64,000 bases of DNA from an uncultured Bacteroides sp. (GTDB lineage Bacteria > Bacteroidota > Bacteroidia > Bacteroidales > Bacteroidaceae). Every line of letters starts with the position of its first letter. Position 1 is the first letter of the stretch. Location of the stretch: positions 21,069 through 85,068 of the forward strand of contig NZ_CAJLKP010000016.1 in NCBI RefSeq assembly GCF_905207245.1, given 5' to 3'. Under the pieces are notes generated by a model. The model was not told the origin of the DNA, ran no database searches, and saw only the letters and a program-made list of their open reading frames with translations. Below are positions 54,238 through 62,713 of this stretch, one piece after another. Made by a program: the position numbers and the translations under genes.

Positions 54238-56727
54238 TCACTCACCCGCAATCAAAGATAACGGCAGACTGATGGAAACTCCTGTTGAATGGTATTTCAG
54301 GCAATCGAAGCCAACAAACACACCTATCCGCGCCATATCTGAAAACCCGATTGAATATCCCAACTCTGTGTAAGGCCGTTGCCCGTATATCACAATAGAA
54401 CGGAGATGCAGGGCTTCATCTATAGGTTTTCTTGACAGAAAAGGAAGATGTTTCAGAAGAAGATACGGGGTGTACCAAGAGGCGTTTGCCTGCGCCCAAC
54501 GGGTATCGGTGGATAAAGCGTAATTATCCAGCAGGCTGAATCCGGTATCGAAAAAACGTTCCGTGACCCAAATACGGGTGGAGGCGAAATGCTTGAAGTC
54601 GGGGAATTGCAGGTTTTTCGCTCCCCAAAATGTACCCGCGTTTACCGACCAATGCAAACGATTGAACATGCCGAACTCAATATCTTGCTTAGCAGAAAAT
54701 TGCATCAGATGATAGGAGGTCAGATAGCGGCTTCCGTTCATCGGGAAGGCTCTGTCATATTTCAAGGCAAAAGTTGGATAAGGAGAATCTTCATATACTT
54801 TCTTACCCTTCGACATGTGATAGTAGTGTGCCGGGGTGTATTCCAATTCGAAAGAAGCTTTCAGAATATCATTATCGGGCATCGGCCGGAAAGCATCGTT
54901 CTCCGGCAGGTTCGGCTCAACATCTCTCTTGAACCAACTGTGCCGGATGTGATTATCCAGCATCTTTCGGCGTTGCCAGGAAAGTGAGGACGAAAAAAGT
55001 AATCCGTTGAAAGGTTCTATCGCGTGGTCCACAGTAAAGAAAGTATTCTCGTAGAGTTTCAGATGGTTGTGTCCGAACAATGAACTGGACATTGCATTTA
55101 TAAAACGGGATTCTCCGTTCTCTGAATTATAGTCGTCAGAGAGTACCCCACCGGAAAGAGAAAAGCGACCGCAGTTTCGTGGAGCATAATCTAACGTAAG
55201 TTCCCCTTGTCCTACCCAACTCTTCCGGGCTGTAGTATAGTAGAACGAAGGTACAAAACGCAGGGTGGAAGCTTGCGACAGTTTTACGCCCGTCTTTAGC
55301 TTGGCTCCCAACCAGAAACCATCGACAAAATTATATTCGGGAAGATATGAGGTAAGATGAGGTAAAGTCAACCAGGCTTTTTTATTGGAAGTTCTAAACG
55401 TCTTTCCCCACATGACGGTATTCAACACCTGGCCGATACCTTTTTTCTGATTCGCTTTATTTCCTCCGGACAGTGAATCTTTCAGAATAATCTTTTCCTT
55501 GTATTGGTAGCTCTGCACCTCTTCCAATCTCAACGGTACACTACGCACAGCAGTCCAGTAAAGGGAATCCCGCTTATCGGCAAGTGAATCAACCTGAGTA
55601 TCCTTACGGCCAATGCGGGCAGGCCGTTCATATTTATGTTTCTTCGGCTGTGCTGCGTTGTTCACTGCAACCGCCACTGTAGCTTCTTTTTTTGTTTCCT
55701 GTGGTTGGTGGTCTGTTTTAACTTCCGTATAGTGCACTGCCGCCAGATAGGATGCTTCCGCCTTAAAGCCCATTATGTCAATAGAAGAAGACATCGTAGT
55801 GGAAACCGGTAGAAAAACAGAAGGTTGTACTTCCTTGCAGGTAACTTTGATTTGTGCTTTCAAACCTCCGCCGCGAACTCTGACATCGGCAGCAGATATA
55901 CACCACAAATCTTCCACAATAAATAAATCCCCTTCCAGCAAACGGTTATCCTCTTTCCGGGGGATGACACGGATTTTATTAATCATCTGCCCTTCTTCCA
56001 CGAAACAACCGTCGAGTTTGAAACGATAGTATGAGAAAGCTCTTTTATTCAAGGGGGATATCTTGCCGAAAAGTTCAGGGGTATAAAGGTTCACCATAGT
56101 TATCCCCATATCCACCTGTATCTCTTCCGGAAAAGAATTTTTATGAGCAATAACCCGGTTATTCCATACATTGGGAGCTGTAAAATTCACGACTTGTTGT
56201 TCTTCCAGCACGAAGAGTTTACCAAGCCACTCCTTTGCATCTTTGCGAACTTCCTTGGATAGCTTCAACACTGCCGGAATGGAAGTCCCCTTTCCTGTTC
56301 CTTTCAGATAAGTGCCTGCTCTGTAACCTTTCACTTGTGTACGGTGATAAGGGGCACGGGCTATCGCCCGGCGCATCACAGCATAAGCCGGGTCTTCATT
56401 TCCTTTGGTAATGCTTACTTCCGGCAACGTATAGGTGCGTTCGGCAAGGACTATATTCTTTTCATAATCACGCTCAGGCATCTGAAAAGAAAAACTCTGG
56501 GACTTGTATCCCAAAGATGAGACTTCACACGTATACTGTCCCACAGGCAGTTTTGTTTGAAAGTGTCCATGTTCATCAGTCGTTAGACCCGATTTAGTCT
56601 CTCGCAGATAAAGAGCGGCATAAGGAACCGGATTTCCGCTATCATCCGTAACAGTACCCTTGAAATTTTGTGCAAAAGAAAGTATAGTGGTAAGACTCAA
56701 TAAGAGGGAACAGATATATTTCTTCAT
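54238..56727 (-). CDS. DUF5686 outer-membrane protein with carboxypeptidase-regulatory-like domain
   Basis: The 829-residue protein has a signal peptide (MKKYICSLLLSLTTILSFAQ) and an immunoglobulin-like regulatory domain (about 22-105, FKGTVTDDSGNPVPYAALYLRETKSG). A DUF5686 region follows (AYAVMRRAIARAPYHRTQVKGYRAGTYLKGTG), and the C-terminal part has strands suitable for an outer-membrane barrel (ALKYDRAFPMNGSRYLTSYHLMQFSAKQDIEFGMFNRL). It is related to TonB-dependent receptors in its N-terminal domain but has no plug. Function unknown. It is divergent from the SUI1 gene. Confidence 0.82.
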   Translation of the reverse strand: MKKYICSLLLSLTTILSFAQNFKGTVTDDSGNPVPYAALYLRETKSGLTTDEHGHFQTKLPVGQYTCEVSSLGYKSQSFSFQMPERDYEKNIVLAERTYTLPEVSITKGNEDPAYAVMRRAIARAPYHRTQVKGYRAGTYLKGTGKGTSIPAVLKLSKEVRKDAKEWLGKLFVLEEQQVVNFTAPNVWNNRVIAHKNSFPEEIQVDMGITMVNLYTPELFGKISPLNKRAFSYYRFKLDGCFVEEGQMINKIRVIPRKEDNRLLEGDLFIVEDLWCISAADVRVRGGGLKAQIKVTCKEVQPSVFLPVSTTMSSSIDIMGFKAEASYLAAVHYTEVKTDHQPQETKKEATVAVAVNNAAQPKKHKYERPARIGRKDTQVDSLADKRDSLYWTAVRSVPLRLEEVQSYQYKEKIILKDSLSGGNKANQKKGIGQVLNTVMWGKTFRTSNKKAWLTLPHLTSYLPEYNFVDGFWLGAKLKTGVKLSQASTLRFVPSFYYTTARKSWVGQGELTLDYAPRNCGRFSLSGGVLSDDYNSENGESRFINAMSSSLFGHNHLKLYENTFFTVDHAIEPFNGLLFSSSLSWQRRKMLDNHIRHSWFKRDVEPNLPENDAFRPMPDNDILKASFELEYTPAHYYHMSKGKKVYEDSPYPTFALKYDRAFPMNGSRYLTSYHLMQFSAKQDIEFGMFNRLHWSVNAGTFWGAKNLQFPDFKHFASTRIWVTERFFDTGFSLLDNYALSTDTRWAQANASWYTPYLLLKHLPFLSRKPIDEALHLRSIVIYGQRPYTELGYSIGFSDMARIGVFVGFDCLKYHSTGVSISLPLSLIAGE

Positions 56728-56785
56728 GTCTTTGGCATTTGAAGTTAAATAGCATTTTTCTATTAGACGACAAAACTCTCAAAAG

Positions 56786-56817
56786 ATTGCAAAGTTCCAT
56801 GCAAAATATTACTTTTG
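56786..56817 (+). promoter_or_regulatory. Probable promoter of the SUI1-type gene
   Basis: ATTG at 56786-56789 (one change from TTTG) and TACTTTTG at 56810-56817 with a 20-base spacer match the Bacteroides consensus. Transcription would begin about 15 bases before the ATG at 56839. Confidence 0.5.
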
Positions 56818-56838
56818 ACCTTACTAAACAGTACAAAT

Positions 56839-57186
56839 ATGAAAAATAATGATTGGAAAGAACGGTTGAATGTTGTCTATTCTACCAACCCGGATTATAG
56901 TTATGAAATGGAAGATGATGAAGAACAAGTCACTTTAGAACCTTCCCGGCAGAAGTTACGTGTTCAACTGGACCGTAAGAACCGGGGTGGAAAAGTGGTT
57001 ACGCTTATCACAGGATTTGTAGGTACGGAGAATGACTTGAAGGAATTAGGCAAATTGCTGAAGTCTAAATGTGGTGTAGGTGGAAGTGCCAAAGACGGAG
57101 AAATCATTGTGCAAGGAGATTTCAAACAGAAAGTACTGGAACTACTAAAAAAAGAAGGATATACGCAATCGAAACCGGTAGGGTAA
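56839..57186 (+). CDS. SUI1/YciH-type translation initiation factor
   Basis: Start MKNNDWKERLNVVYSTNPDYSY at 56839 is placed after a promoter-like site; an upstream in-frame ATG at 56815 lies inside that site. The 115-residue protein has the SUI1 fold: KLRVQLDRKNRGGKVVTLITGFVGTENDLKELGKLLKSKCGVGGSAKDGEIIVQGD, with the basic loop and the CGVGGS motif conserved. The family (eukaryotic eIF1, bacterial YciH) acts in start-codon selection. The gene is alone and converges on tsf. Confidence 0.92.
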   Translation: MKNNDWKERLNVVYSTNPDYSYEMEDDEEQVTLEPSRQKLRVQLDRKNRGGKVVTLITGFVGTENDLKELGKLLKSKCGVGGSAKDGEIIVQGDFKQKVLELLKKEGYTQSKPVG

Positions 57187-57198
57187 TCCGCTCTGCCG

Positions 57199-57281
57199 AA
57201 ACAGACGGTCTATTAGGGGCAAACAGATGGTCTATTGAGGTCAAACAGACCATCCGTTTGGGGTAAACAGACCATCTGTTT
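57199..57281. repeat. Two tandem units and two inverse units between SUI1 and tsf genes
   Basis: AAACAGACGGTCT (57199-57211) and AAACAGATGGTCT (57221-57233) are followed by inverse units AGACCATCCGTTT (57247-57259) and AGACCATCTGTTT (57269-57281). The inner pair and the outer pair each match with at most two changes. The same short motif AAACAGAC also recurs directly. It lies next to the terminator of the ribosomal operon. Confidence 0.88.
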
Positions 57282-57323
57282 TCAGTAAGTTATATCACCT
57301 GTTTCAAAAGCAACGAATATGCA

Positions 57324-57360
57324 TAAAAAAAACGACCGCTACGGGAACTACGTGCGGTCG
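57324..57360 (-). terminator. Intrinsic terminator of the rplM-rpsI-rpsB-tsf operon
   Basis: On the minus strand CGACCGC (57354-57360), a 14-base loop and GCGGTCG (57333-57339) make a GC-rich stem followed by a run of eight or nine T (57324-57332). It lies 20 bases or so after the tsf stop. The hairpin can also be read from the other side for the convergent gene. Confidence 0.85.
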
Positions 57361-57380
57361 CTTCTATATATAGATTTGAA

Positions 57381-58373
57381 TTATTCAGCTTTCAAAGTGA
57401 AACGCTTGAAGTCTACAATCTTCAGTTCAGAATCAGCCTCAGCCAACACTTCTCTTACAGTCTTCTTACCGTCCATGATATCTTCCTGGTTCAGCAGACA
57501 AACTTCCTTCAAGAACTTAGCCAAACGTCCTTTAGCAATGTTCTGAATCATTTGTTCAGGCAAATGCGCAGCCTTTTCAGCAGAAACAGTAGCAATGATT
57601 TCTTTTGCTTTCGCTACATCTTCAGCCGTAATCCAGCCTTTAGCCATGTTGCTCTCCATGTGGTCTTCGCTGTCCACATGAGTAGGATTGATACCAGCTT
57701 TCTTCAAAGCATTCTCCACAGCTTTCTGTACTTGTTCTGCTTTGGTCTTCTCAATGGCAACTTCGATTTCTTTCTGTTTCACTTCTTCAGAAACACCATC
57801 TTCGTCAATTGCAATCGGGTTCATGGCAGCAATTTGCATAGCAATTTGCTTAGCCAATTGTTCGTTTACATCCTTGTTGAAAGCAACGATGGTACAGAGG
57901 CCATTTTTGTTCATGTGGTTGTAAACAGCAGTGTTTACACCCTCTACAGTCATGTAGCCATCAAGTTCCATCTTCTCACCCGTGATACCGCTACGGTCGG
58001 TCACTGCATCCTGTACAGTGCCATTACCCATCGGCAGTGCTTTCACTTCATCCAAAGTCTTGCAATTGTTAGCTACAGCGAGATCAAGAATATCTTGAGT
58101 CAACTTCACGAAGTCAGCATTCTGAGCCACAAAGTCGGTTTCACACTTCAAAGCAACGATAACAGCAAAGTTACCGGTAGTTTTAGCCAGAACGCAACCT
58201 TCAGAAGCTTCACGATCTGAACGCTTAGCGGCAACAGCCTGTCCCTTCTTACGGATAATTTCCATTGCCTTGTCGAAATCGCCTTCAGCTTCTGTCAATG
58301 CATTCTTGCAATCCATCATACCTGCTCCGGTCATTTTGCGGAGTTTGGTAATATCAGCCATTGATACAGCCAT
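57381..58373 (-). CDS. tsf: Elongation factor Ts
   Basis: The 330-residue protein is the nucleotide-exchange factor for EF-Tu. The N-terminal UBA-like motif ITKLRKMTGAGMMDCKNALTEAEGDFDKAMEIIRKKG is followed by the core CETDFVAQNADFVKL and ALKKAGINPTHVDSE. The length and order are normal; the C-terminal QMIQNIAKGRLAKFLKEVCLLNQ is the usual tail. It is the last gene of the ribosomal operon, followed by an intrinsic terminator. Confidence 0.97.
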   Translation of the reverse strand: MAVSMADITKLRKMTGAGMMDCKNALTEAEGDFDKAMEIIRKKGQAVAAKRSDREASEGCVLAKTTGNFAVIVALKCETDFVAQNADFVKLTQDILDLAVANNCKTLDEVKALPMGNGTVQDAVTDRSGITGEKMELDGYMTVEGVNTAVYNHMNKNGLCTIVAFNKDVNEQLAKQIAMQIAAMNPIAIDEDGVSEEVKQKEIEVAIEKTKAEQVQKAVENALKKAGINPTHVDSEDHMESNMAKGWITAEDVAKAKEIIATVSAEKAAHLPEQMIQNIAKGRLAKFLKEVCLLNQEDIMDGKKTVREVLAEADSELKIVDFKRFTLKAE

Positions 58374-58410
58374 AATATATTTTCTTTGTTAAATTAATAT
58401 TCTAAATGAT

Positions 58411-58461
58411 AAAATGGTAAGATGATAGGATGGTAAGACGACATTATCATCTTATCATTTT
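58411..58461. repeat. Inverted repeat in the rpsB-tsf spacer
   Basis: AAAATGGTAAGATGAT (58411-58426) pairs with ATCATCTTATCATTTT (58446-58461) with one mismatch. GATGGTAAG-like units also recur directly in the flanks. It lies in the 111-base spacer between rpsB and tsf, in the middle of a ribosomal operon. Confidence 0.8.
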
Positions 58462-58484
58462 ACCATCTTACCATTCAACTATGA

Positions 58485-59318
58485 TTAAGCCTCTTCTTCC
58501 TTCATGAAAGCAGCAGCTTTAGCTGCATTGATTGCTTCCTCGTCGGATTTGTCAAGTCTTGCTTTTGTAGCTTTCTTCTTACCCTTGTTAGCAGGAGCTT
58601 CACCAGCAGCTTCCATATCTACCTTTTCAGCTTTTCTTTCTTCCAAACCTTCCTGCATAGCAGCGCAGCAAGCATCCAGAATTACTTCTACTGATTTAGT
58701 AGCATCGTCATTAGCCGGAATTACGAAGTCAATGTTAGTAGGGTCAGAGTTCGTGTCAACGATACCGAATACGGGGATGCCCAAACGGTTAGCTTCGCGA
58801 ACAGCGATATTTTCTTTCATAACATCAATAACGAACAGTGCAGACGGCAGACGAGTCAGGTCAGCAATAGAACCCAAAGTCTTGTCCAACTTAGCACGTT
58901 GACGTGAAATCTGCAGAACTTCTCTCTTAGACAGATTAGAGTACGTACCGTCGTTCGTCAATTTGTCGATGGTAGCCATCTTCTTAACAGCCTTGCGGAT
59001 AGTGGGGAAGTTAGTCAACATACCGCCCGGCCAGCGCTCGATTACATAAGGCATATTTACAGAGGCAGCTTTGTCAGCAACCACTTGTTTAGCTTGTTTT
59101 TTAGTAGCAACGAACAGGACTTTCTTTCCTGATTTAGCAATTTGCTTCAAAGCTTCAGCAGCTTCGTCTACTTTAGCAACTGTTTTGTGGAGGTCAATGA
59201 TATGGATACCATTGCGTTCCATGAAAATATAGGGAGCCATTGCGGGATTCCACTTTCTTTTGAGGTGACCAAAGTGGCAACCAGCTTCCAATAATGTATC
59301 AAAATTTGTTCTTGACAT
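58485..59318 (-). CDS. rpsB: Ribosomal protein S2
   Basis: The start MSRTNFDTLLEAGCHFGHLKRKWNP at 59318 is the conserved beginning of S2. The frame runs 23 codons further upstream, but those residues are not family-like. Motifs GIHIIDLHKTVAKVDEA, VLFVATKKQAK, WPGGMLTNFPTIRKAVKKM and GIPVFGIVDTNSDP follow. It has a charged C-terminal extension of about 50 residues (ANKGKKKATKARLDKSDEEAINAAKAAAF) common in Bacteroidetes S2. A long spacer of 191 bases separates it from rpsI, long enough for a leader. Confidence 0.96.
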   Translation of the reverse strand: MSRTNFDTLLEAGCHFGHLKRKWNPAMAPYIFMERNGIHIIDLHKTVAKVDEAAEALKQIAKSGKKVLFVATKKQAKQVVADKAASVNMPYVIERWPGGMLTNFPTIRKAVKKMATIDKLTNDGTYSNLSKREVLQISRQRAKLDKTLGSIADLTRLPSALFVIDVMKENIAVREANRLGIPVFGIVDTNSDPTNIDFVIPANDDATKSVEVILDACCAAMQEGLEERKAEKVDMEAAGEAPANKGKKKATKARLDKSDEEAINAAKAAAFMKEEEA

Positions 59319-59402
59319 CTTGTTTTTCTTTAAATCGTTTACTTTCTTTTTTGTTTTTTCTAAACCAACCGCCGGGTAGTCTATCATTCCAGAGTCCCGG
59401 TA

Positions 59403-59507
59403 GTTTAGATACTAAACGCCGTTCAGTTGACGAGGTTATCAGTTGACAGTTGACTAGGAAATACCTTGTCCACTTGTTAACTTGTCCACTTGTTAACTTT
59501 CTAAACT
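59403..59507. repeat. 16-base tandem repeat and small hairpins in the rpsI-rpsB spacer
   Basis: CTTGTCCACTTGTTAA occurs twice in perfect tandem (59465-59480, 59481-59496). GTTTAG-ATA-CTAAAC forms a small hairpin at 59403-59417, and AGTTGAC-type units recur at 59425-59452. The spacer between rpsI and rpsB holds no gene; it could be an RNA leader for rpsB, which is self-regulated by S2 in other bacteria. Confidence 0.8.
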
Positions 59508-59509
59508 GA

Positions 59510-59896
59510 TTAACGTTTACTGAACTGGAATCTTCTACGAGCTTTCGGTTGTCCCGGCTTCTTACGTTCAACAGAACGCGGGTCACGAGTCATGAAGCCT
59601 TCGGCGCGGAGAGCAGCCTTGTCTTCAGCATTCATCTTCACCAGTGCGCGGGCGATAGCCAGACGCAAAGCCTGAGATTGACCGGTGAAACCACCACCGC
59701 AAAGATTTACTTTAATATCATATTTTTCAGCAACACCCAGCTTGCTCAGCGGTTGTTTTACTACATACTGAAGAATAGTTGATGGAAAGTACTCTGCAAG
59801 GTCTCTCTTGTTAATAGTAATCTTTCCTGTACCTTCGGTTACGAAAATGCGTGCAATTGCACTTTTACGTCTGCCTAATGCATTTACTACTTCCAT
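59510..59896 (-). CDS. rpsI: Ribosomal protein S9
   Basis: The 128-residue protein starts MEVVNALGRRKSAIARIFVTEGTGKITINKRDLAEYFPS and ends RKKPGQPKARRRFQFSKR with the conserved positively charged tail that reaches the decoding site. It is the second gene of the operon, 5 bases after rplM. Confidence 0.98.
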   Translation of the reverse strand: MEVVNALGRRKSAIARIFVTEGTGKITINKRDLAEYFPSTILQYVVKQPLSKLGVAEKYDIKVNLCGGGFTGQSQALRLAIARALVKMNAEDKAALRAEGFMTRDPRSVERKKPGQPKARRRFQFSKR

Positions 59897-59901
59897 ATTT
59901 C

Positions 59902-60363
59902 TTATTTAAGTAAGTTTATATCAATTGACTTGGGGCTCTGAGCTTCATGTTTGTGCTCGCTACCGGCATATACATACATATTGCTCAGCAATTTAGCGCC
60001 CAATTTATTCTTAGGCAGCATACCCTTTACTACTTTTCTCAACAGTCTGTCATCACCATTCGGTTTAGCCTGCAAACGAGCAGGAGTCATTTCTCTCTGA
60101 CCACCGGGATAACCTGTGTATGACAAATACACTTTGTCAGTCCACTTATTACCTGTCATTTTAACTTTGTCGGCATTAATAATGATTACATTATCACCGC
60201 AATCTACGTGAGGAGTAAAGTTTGGTTTATACTTCCCTCTCAACAGTTTCGCAACTTTTGCGCCCAGACGTCCCAATACTTGGTCTGTAGCATCAACAAT
60301 AACCCATTCTTTGGTTACCGTAGCTTTGTTTGCAGAAATGGTCTTGTAACTTAAAGTATCCAC
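59902..60363 (-). CDS. rplM: Ribosomal protein L13
   Basis: The 153-residue protein has the L13 core: WVIVDATDQVLGRLGAKVAKLLRGKYKPNFTPHVDCGDNVIIINADKVKMTGNKW and LLRKVVKGMLPKNKLG. It opens the operon rplM-rpsI-rpsB-tsf, whose promoter lies about 125 bases upstream. Confidence 0.98.
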   Translation of the reverse strand: MDTLSYKTISANKATVTKEWVIVDATDQVLGRLGAKVAKLLRGKYKPNFTPHVDCGDNVIIINADKVKMTGNKWTDKVYLSYTGYPGGQREMTPARLQAKPNGDDRLLRKVVKGMLPKNKLGAKLLSNMYVYAGSEHKHEAQSPKSIDINLLK

Positions 60364-60486
60364 TCTTGATTTGTTTTTTAAATGTTACTACTAAAAAAAT
60401 CTCATTACGGATTAACTACCCCGGACAAAGGTAGATTAACTCGCTCTGAATTAATTGCTTATCCTTATTAGATAATAATCGGCTTG

Positions 60487-60517
60487 CAAAGGTACGGATT
60501 TTCCCAAAACTGGCAAA
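60487..60517 (-). promoter_or_regulatory. Canonical promoter of the rplM operon
   Basis: On the minus strand TTTG (60514-60517), 19 bases, and TACCTTTG (60487-60494) match the Bacteroides consensus exactly. Transcription would start near 60480, giving a leader of about 115 bases. A second TACCTTTG box at 60426-60433 lacks an upstream TTTG. Confidence 0.82.
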
Positions 60518-60554
60518 CGTTTTCTTCTTTTTTTTAAAAGGCTAGCAATCAATT

Positions 60555-60632
60555 ACAAGCAATGTCAGGATACCAAACAAGCAATGTCAGGCTGCAAAAG
60601 ATTGTTTGTTTTGCAACCTGACATTGCTTGTT
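60555..60632. repeat. Repeated 15-base unit with a long inverse copy upstream of rplM
   Basis: ACAAGCAATGTCAGG occurs directly at 60555-60569 and 60577-60591, and its exact inverse is at 60617-60631. The stem from 60576-60599 to 60609-60632 pairs 23 of 24 bases around a 9-base loop. It lies between the stop codon of the DUF4488 gene (60651) and the rplM promoter, both read leftward, so it may act as the terminator that separates them. Confidence 0.88.
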
Positions 60633-60650
60633 ACATTATGAAAGCTCGTC

Positions 60651-61142
60651 TCAGCGAACAATGTCTTCCGGGAACTTATCGGGCATCGACACTCGCTTCC
60701 AGGTCTCGTGATACCAGCAGTTCAGTTCATTACCGTTCAAATCTTTAGAAATAAAATACTTCAAATGCATAAGTCCGCCATCACCCAGTTCAAACTCCAG
60801 AGTGTTATCTTTATTATCCAGCATGGGCAGATGAATATTCTTCTCAATACTTTCCTTATAGCTGTTGTCCGTCAACTGCATATACGTGCCATAGCCGGTG
60901 ATGATGGCATCTTTGCCGGGAATAAGAGTGAAGTTTACGATACGCCCGTCATCGCTCAATACCTTGAACGTATTGCTGGGCTTCAACGTACCGGGAACAC
61001 CCGGAACTTCGGATACATAGTGACATAATTGCCAGATGCCTTTCAGGTCCGCAGGTTTGAAACTTGTCTTCTCCTGCGCCATCGTTCCTGTTACCGCCAG
61101 CAACACCGCCGCCAGCATGGTAATGAAATATTGCTTTCTCAT
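60651..61142 (-). CDS. DUF4488 exported protein
   Basis: Start MRKQYFITMLAAVLLAVTGTMAQ at 61142 carries a signal peptide; the upstream residues are not conserved. The mature part, about 140 residues, reads DLKGIWQLCHYVSEVPGVPGTLKPSNTFKVLSDDGRIVNF...YGTYMQLTDNSYKESIEKN...LMHLKYFISKDLNGNELNCWYHETWKRV, which is the DUF4488 pattern, probably a small beta-barrel of lipocalin type. Function unknown. Confidence 0.82.
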   Translation of the reverse strand: MRKQYFITMLAAVLLAVTGTMAQEKTSFKPADLKGIWQLCHYVSEVPGVPGTLKPSNTFKVLSDDGRIVNFTLIPGKDAIITGYGTYMQLTDNSYKESIEKNIHLPMLDNKDNTLEFELGDGGLMHLKYFISKDLNGNELNCWYHETWKRVSMPDKFPEDIVR

Positions 61143-61225
61143 GTTCGTATATATTTGGTTAACGTATCGGCATCCAACTGACCCAAATATAAGCATTTAT
61201 TTTGATATTATAACAATTTATCTAT

Positions 61226-61264
61226 AAAAAAAGAGCCCGCACAACCAAGATTGTGCGGGCTCTT
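61226..61264. terminator. Strong intrinsic terminator after asnS
   Basis: A perfect 14-base stem (61231-61244 against 61251-61264, core GAGCCCGCACAA) with a 6-base loop is followed on the minus strand by a T run (61226-61232). It lies 16 bases after the asnS stop and stops transcription before the DUF4488 gene. Confidence 0.92.
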
Positions 61265-61280
61265 AACTTTTATTGTCGAA

Positions 61281-62684
61281 TTAGAACTCTGCATTACGCG
61301 GTGTACGCGGAAAAGGTATGACATCACGAATATTCGCCATACCCGTCACGAACAGAAGCAAGCGTTCAAAGCCCAAGCCGAAGCCGGAGTGAGGACACGT
61401 ACCGAACTTGCGGGTATCGAGATACCACCACATATCCTTCATCGGAATATGCATTTCATCGATGCGCTTCATCAGTTTGTCATAATCTGCTTCACGCTCG
61501 GAGCCACCGATAATTTCGCCAATCTTCGGGAACAACACATCCATTGCGCGTACCGTCTTGCCATCTTCGTTCTGTTTCATATAGAAGGCTTTGATTTCCT
61601 TCGGATAATCAGTCAGGATGACCGGACGTTTGAAGTGCTCTTCCACGAGATAACGTTCGTGTTCGGAAGCCAGGTCCACACCCCAGTATACCGGGAACTC
61701 AAACTTATGGCCTTTTGCAACTGCATCTTCCAGTATCTTGATACCATCCGTATAAGACAGGCGCACGAAAGACTCTTTCAACACACCTTGCAGGCGCTCA
61801 ATCAGCCCTTTGTCGAACATATCGTTGAGGAATTTCACATCATCAACACAGTTATCCAAAGCCCATTTCACACAGAATTTAATGAACTCTTCCGCCAGAT
61901 CCATATTGTCCGTAATATCGTTGAACGCAACTTCCGGCTCCACCATCCAGAACTCGGCCAAGTGGCGCGGAGTATTGGAGTTTTCTGCACGGAATGTAGG
62001 GCCAAACGTATAGATAGCCCCCAGAGCTGTAGCTGCAAGTTCACCTTCCAACTGACCGGAAACCGTCAGACTGGCTTGTTTGCCAAAGAAGTCATCATCA
62101 TAGATGATAGAACCCGCTTCGTCTTTTTTCAAGTCATACAGATTCTTTGTCGTCACCTGAAACATCTGTCCGGCACCTTCACAGTCAGAAGCTGTAATGA
62201 TGGGGGTATGGAAATAGACGAAACCTTTCTGATGGAAGAAAGTATGGATAGCCATCGCCATGTTATGACGGATGCGGAACACTGCACCGAAAGTATTCGT
62301 ACGGGGACGCAGGTGAGCAATCTCACGCAGGAATTCCAACGTATGACCTTTTTTCTGCAAAGGATATGTATTATCACAAGTTCCCAGAACTTCAATCTCA
62401 CGAGCCTGAATTTCAGCTTTCTGACCGGAACCTACAGATTCCGTCAATTCACCGTTCACACTCACACAGGCACCGGTAGTAATATCTTTCAGCATGTCTT
62501 CATCGAAGTTTGCCAAATCCACTACTATCTGCACATTATTTATTGTAGAACCGTCATTCAGGGCGATAAAATTAACTTGTTTACTACCTCTGCGGGTGCG
62601 AACCCAGCCTTTCACGTTGACCATAGCGCCAAAATCTTCGCGCTTCAACACGTCAACAATCTTTGTTCTACTAATCTTTTCCAT
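61281..62684 (-). CDS. asnS: Asparaginyl-tRNA synthetase
   Basis: The 467-residue class II synthetase has an N-terminal OB-fold anticodon-binding domain (about 15-120, VKGWVRTRRGSKQVNFIALNDGS) and the catalytic core with motif 2 (FGPTFRAENSNTPRHLAEFWMVEPE) and motif 3 (GFGLGFERLLLFVTG). The Asn-type features and length are normal. The gene follows the pseudouridine synthase gene by 29 bases and precedes a strong terminator. Confidence 0.97.
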   Translation of the reverse strand: MEKISRTKIVDVLKREDFGAMVNVKGWVRTRRGSKQVNFIALNDGSTINNVQIVVDLANFDEDMLKDITTGACVSVNGELTESVGSGQKAEIQAREIEVLGTCDNTYPLQKKGHTLEFLREIAHLRPRTNTFGAVFRIRHNMAMAIHTFFHQKGFVYFHTPIITASDCEGAGQMFQVTTKNLYDLKKDEAGSIIYDDDFFGKQASLTVSGQLEGELAATALGAIYTFGPTFRAENSNTPRHLAEFWMVEPEVAFNDITDNMDLAEEFIKFCVKWALDNCVDDVKFLNDMFDKGLIERLQGVLKESFVRLSYTDGIKILEDAVAKGHKFEFPVYWGVDLASEHERYLVEEHFKRPVILTDYPKEIKAFYMKQNEDGKTVRAMDVLFPKIGEIIGGSEREADYDKLMKRIDEMHIPMKDMWWYLDTRKFGTCPHSGFGLGFERLLLFVTGMANIRDVIPFPRTPRNAEF

Positions 62685-62713
62685 AAATTTGTGTTTAATA
62701 CCTTATTATATAA

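Noticed and set aside
57199..57281. Insertion-sequence end or attachment site
   Set aside because: The inverse units are too short, are tandemly arranged, and have no associated transposase or target duplication.
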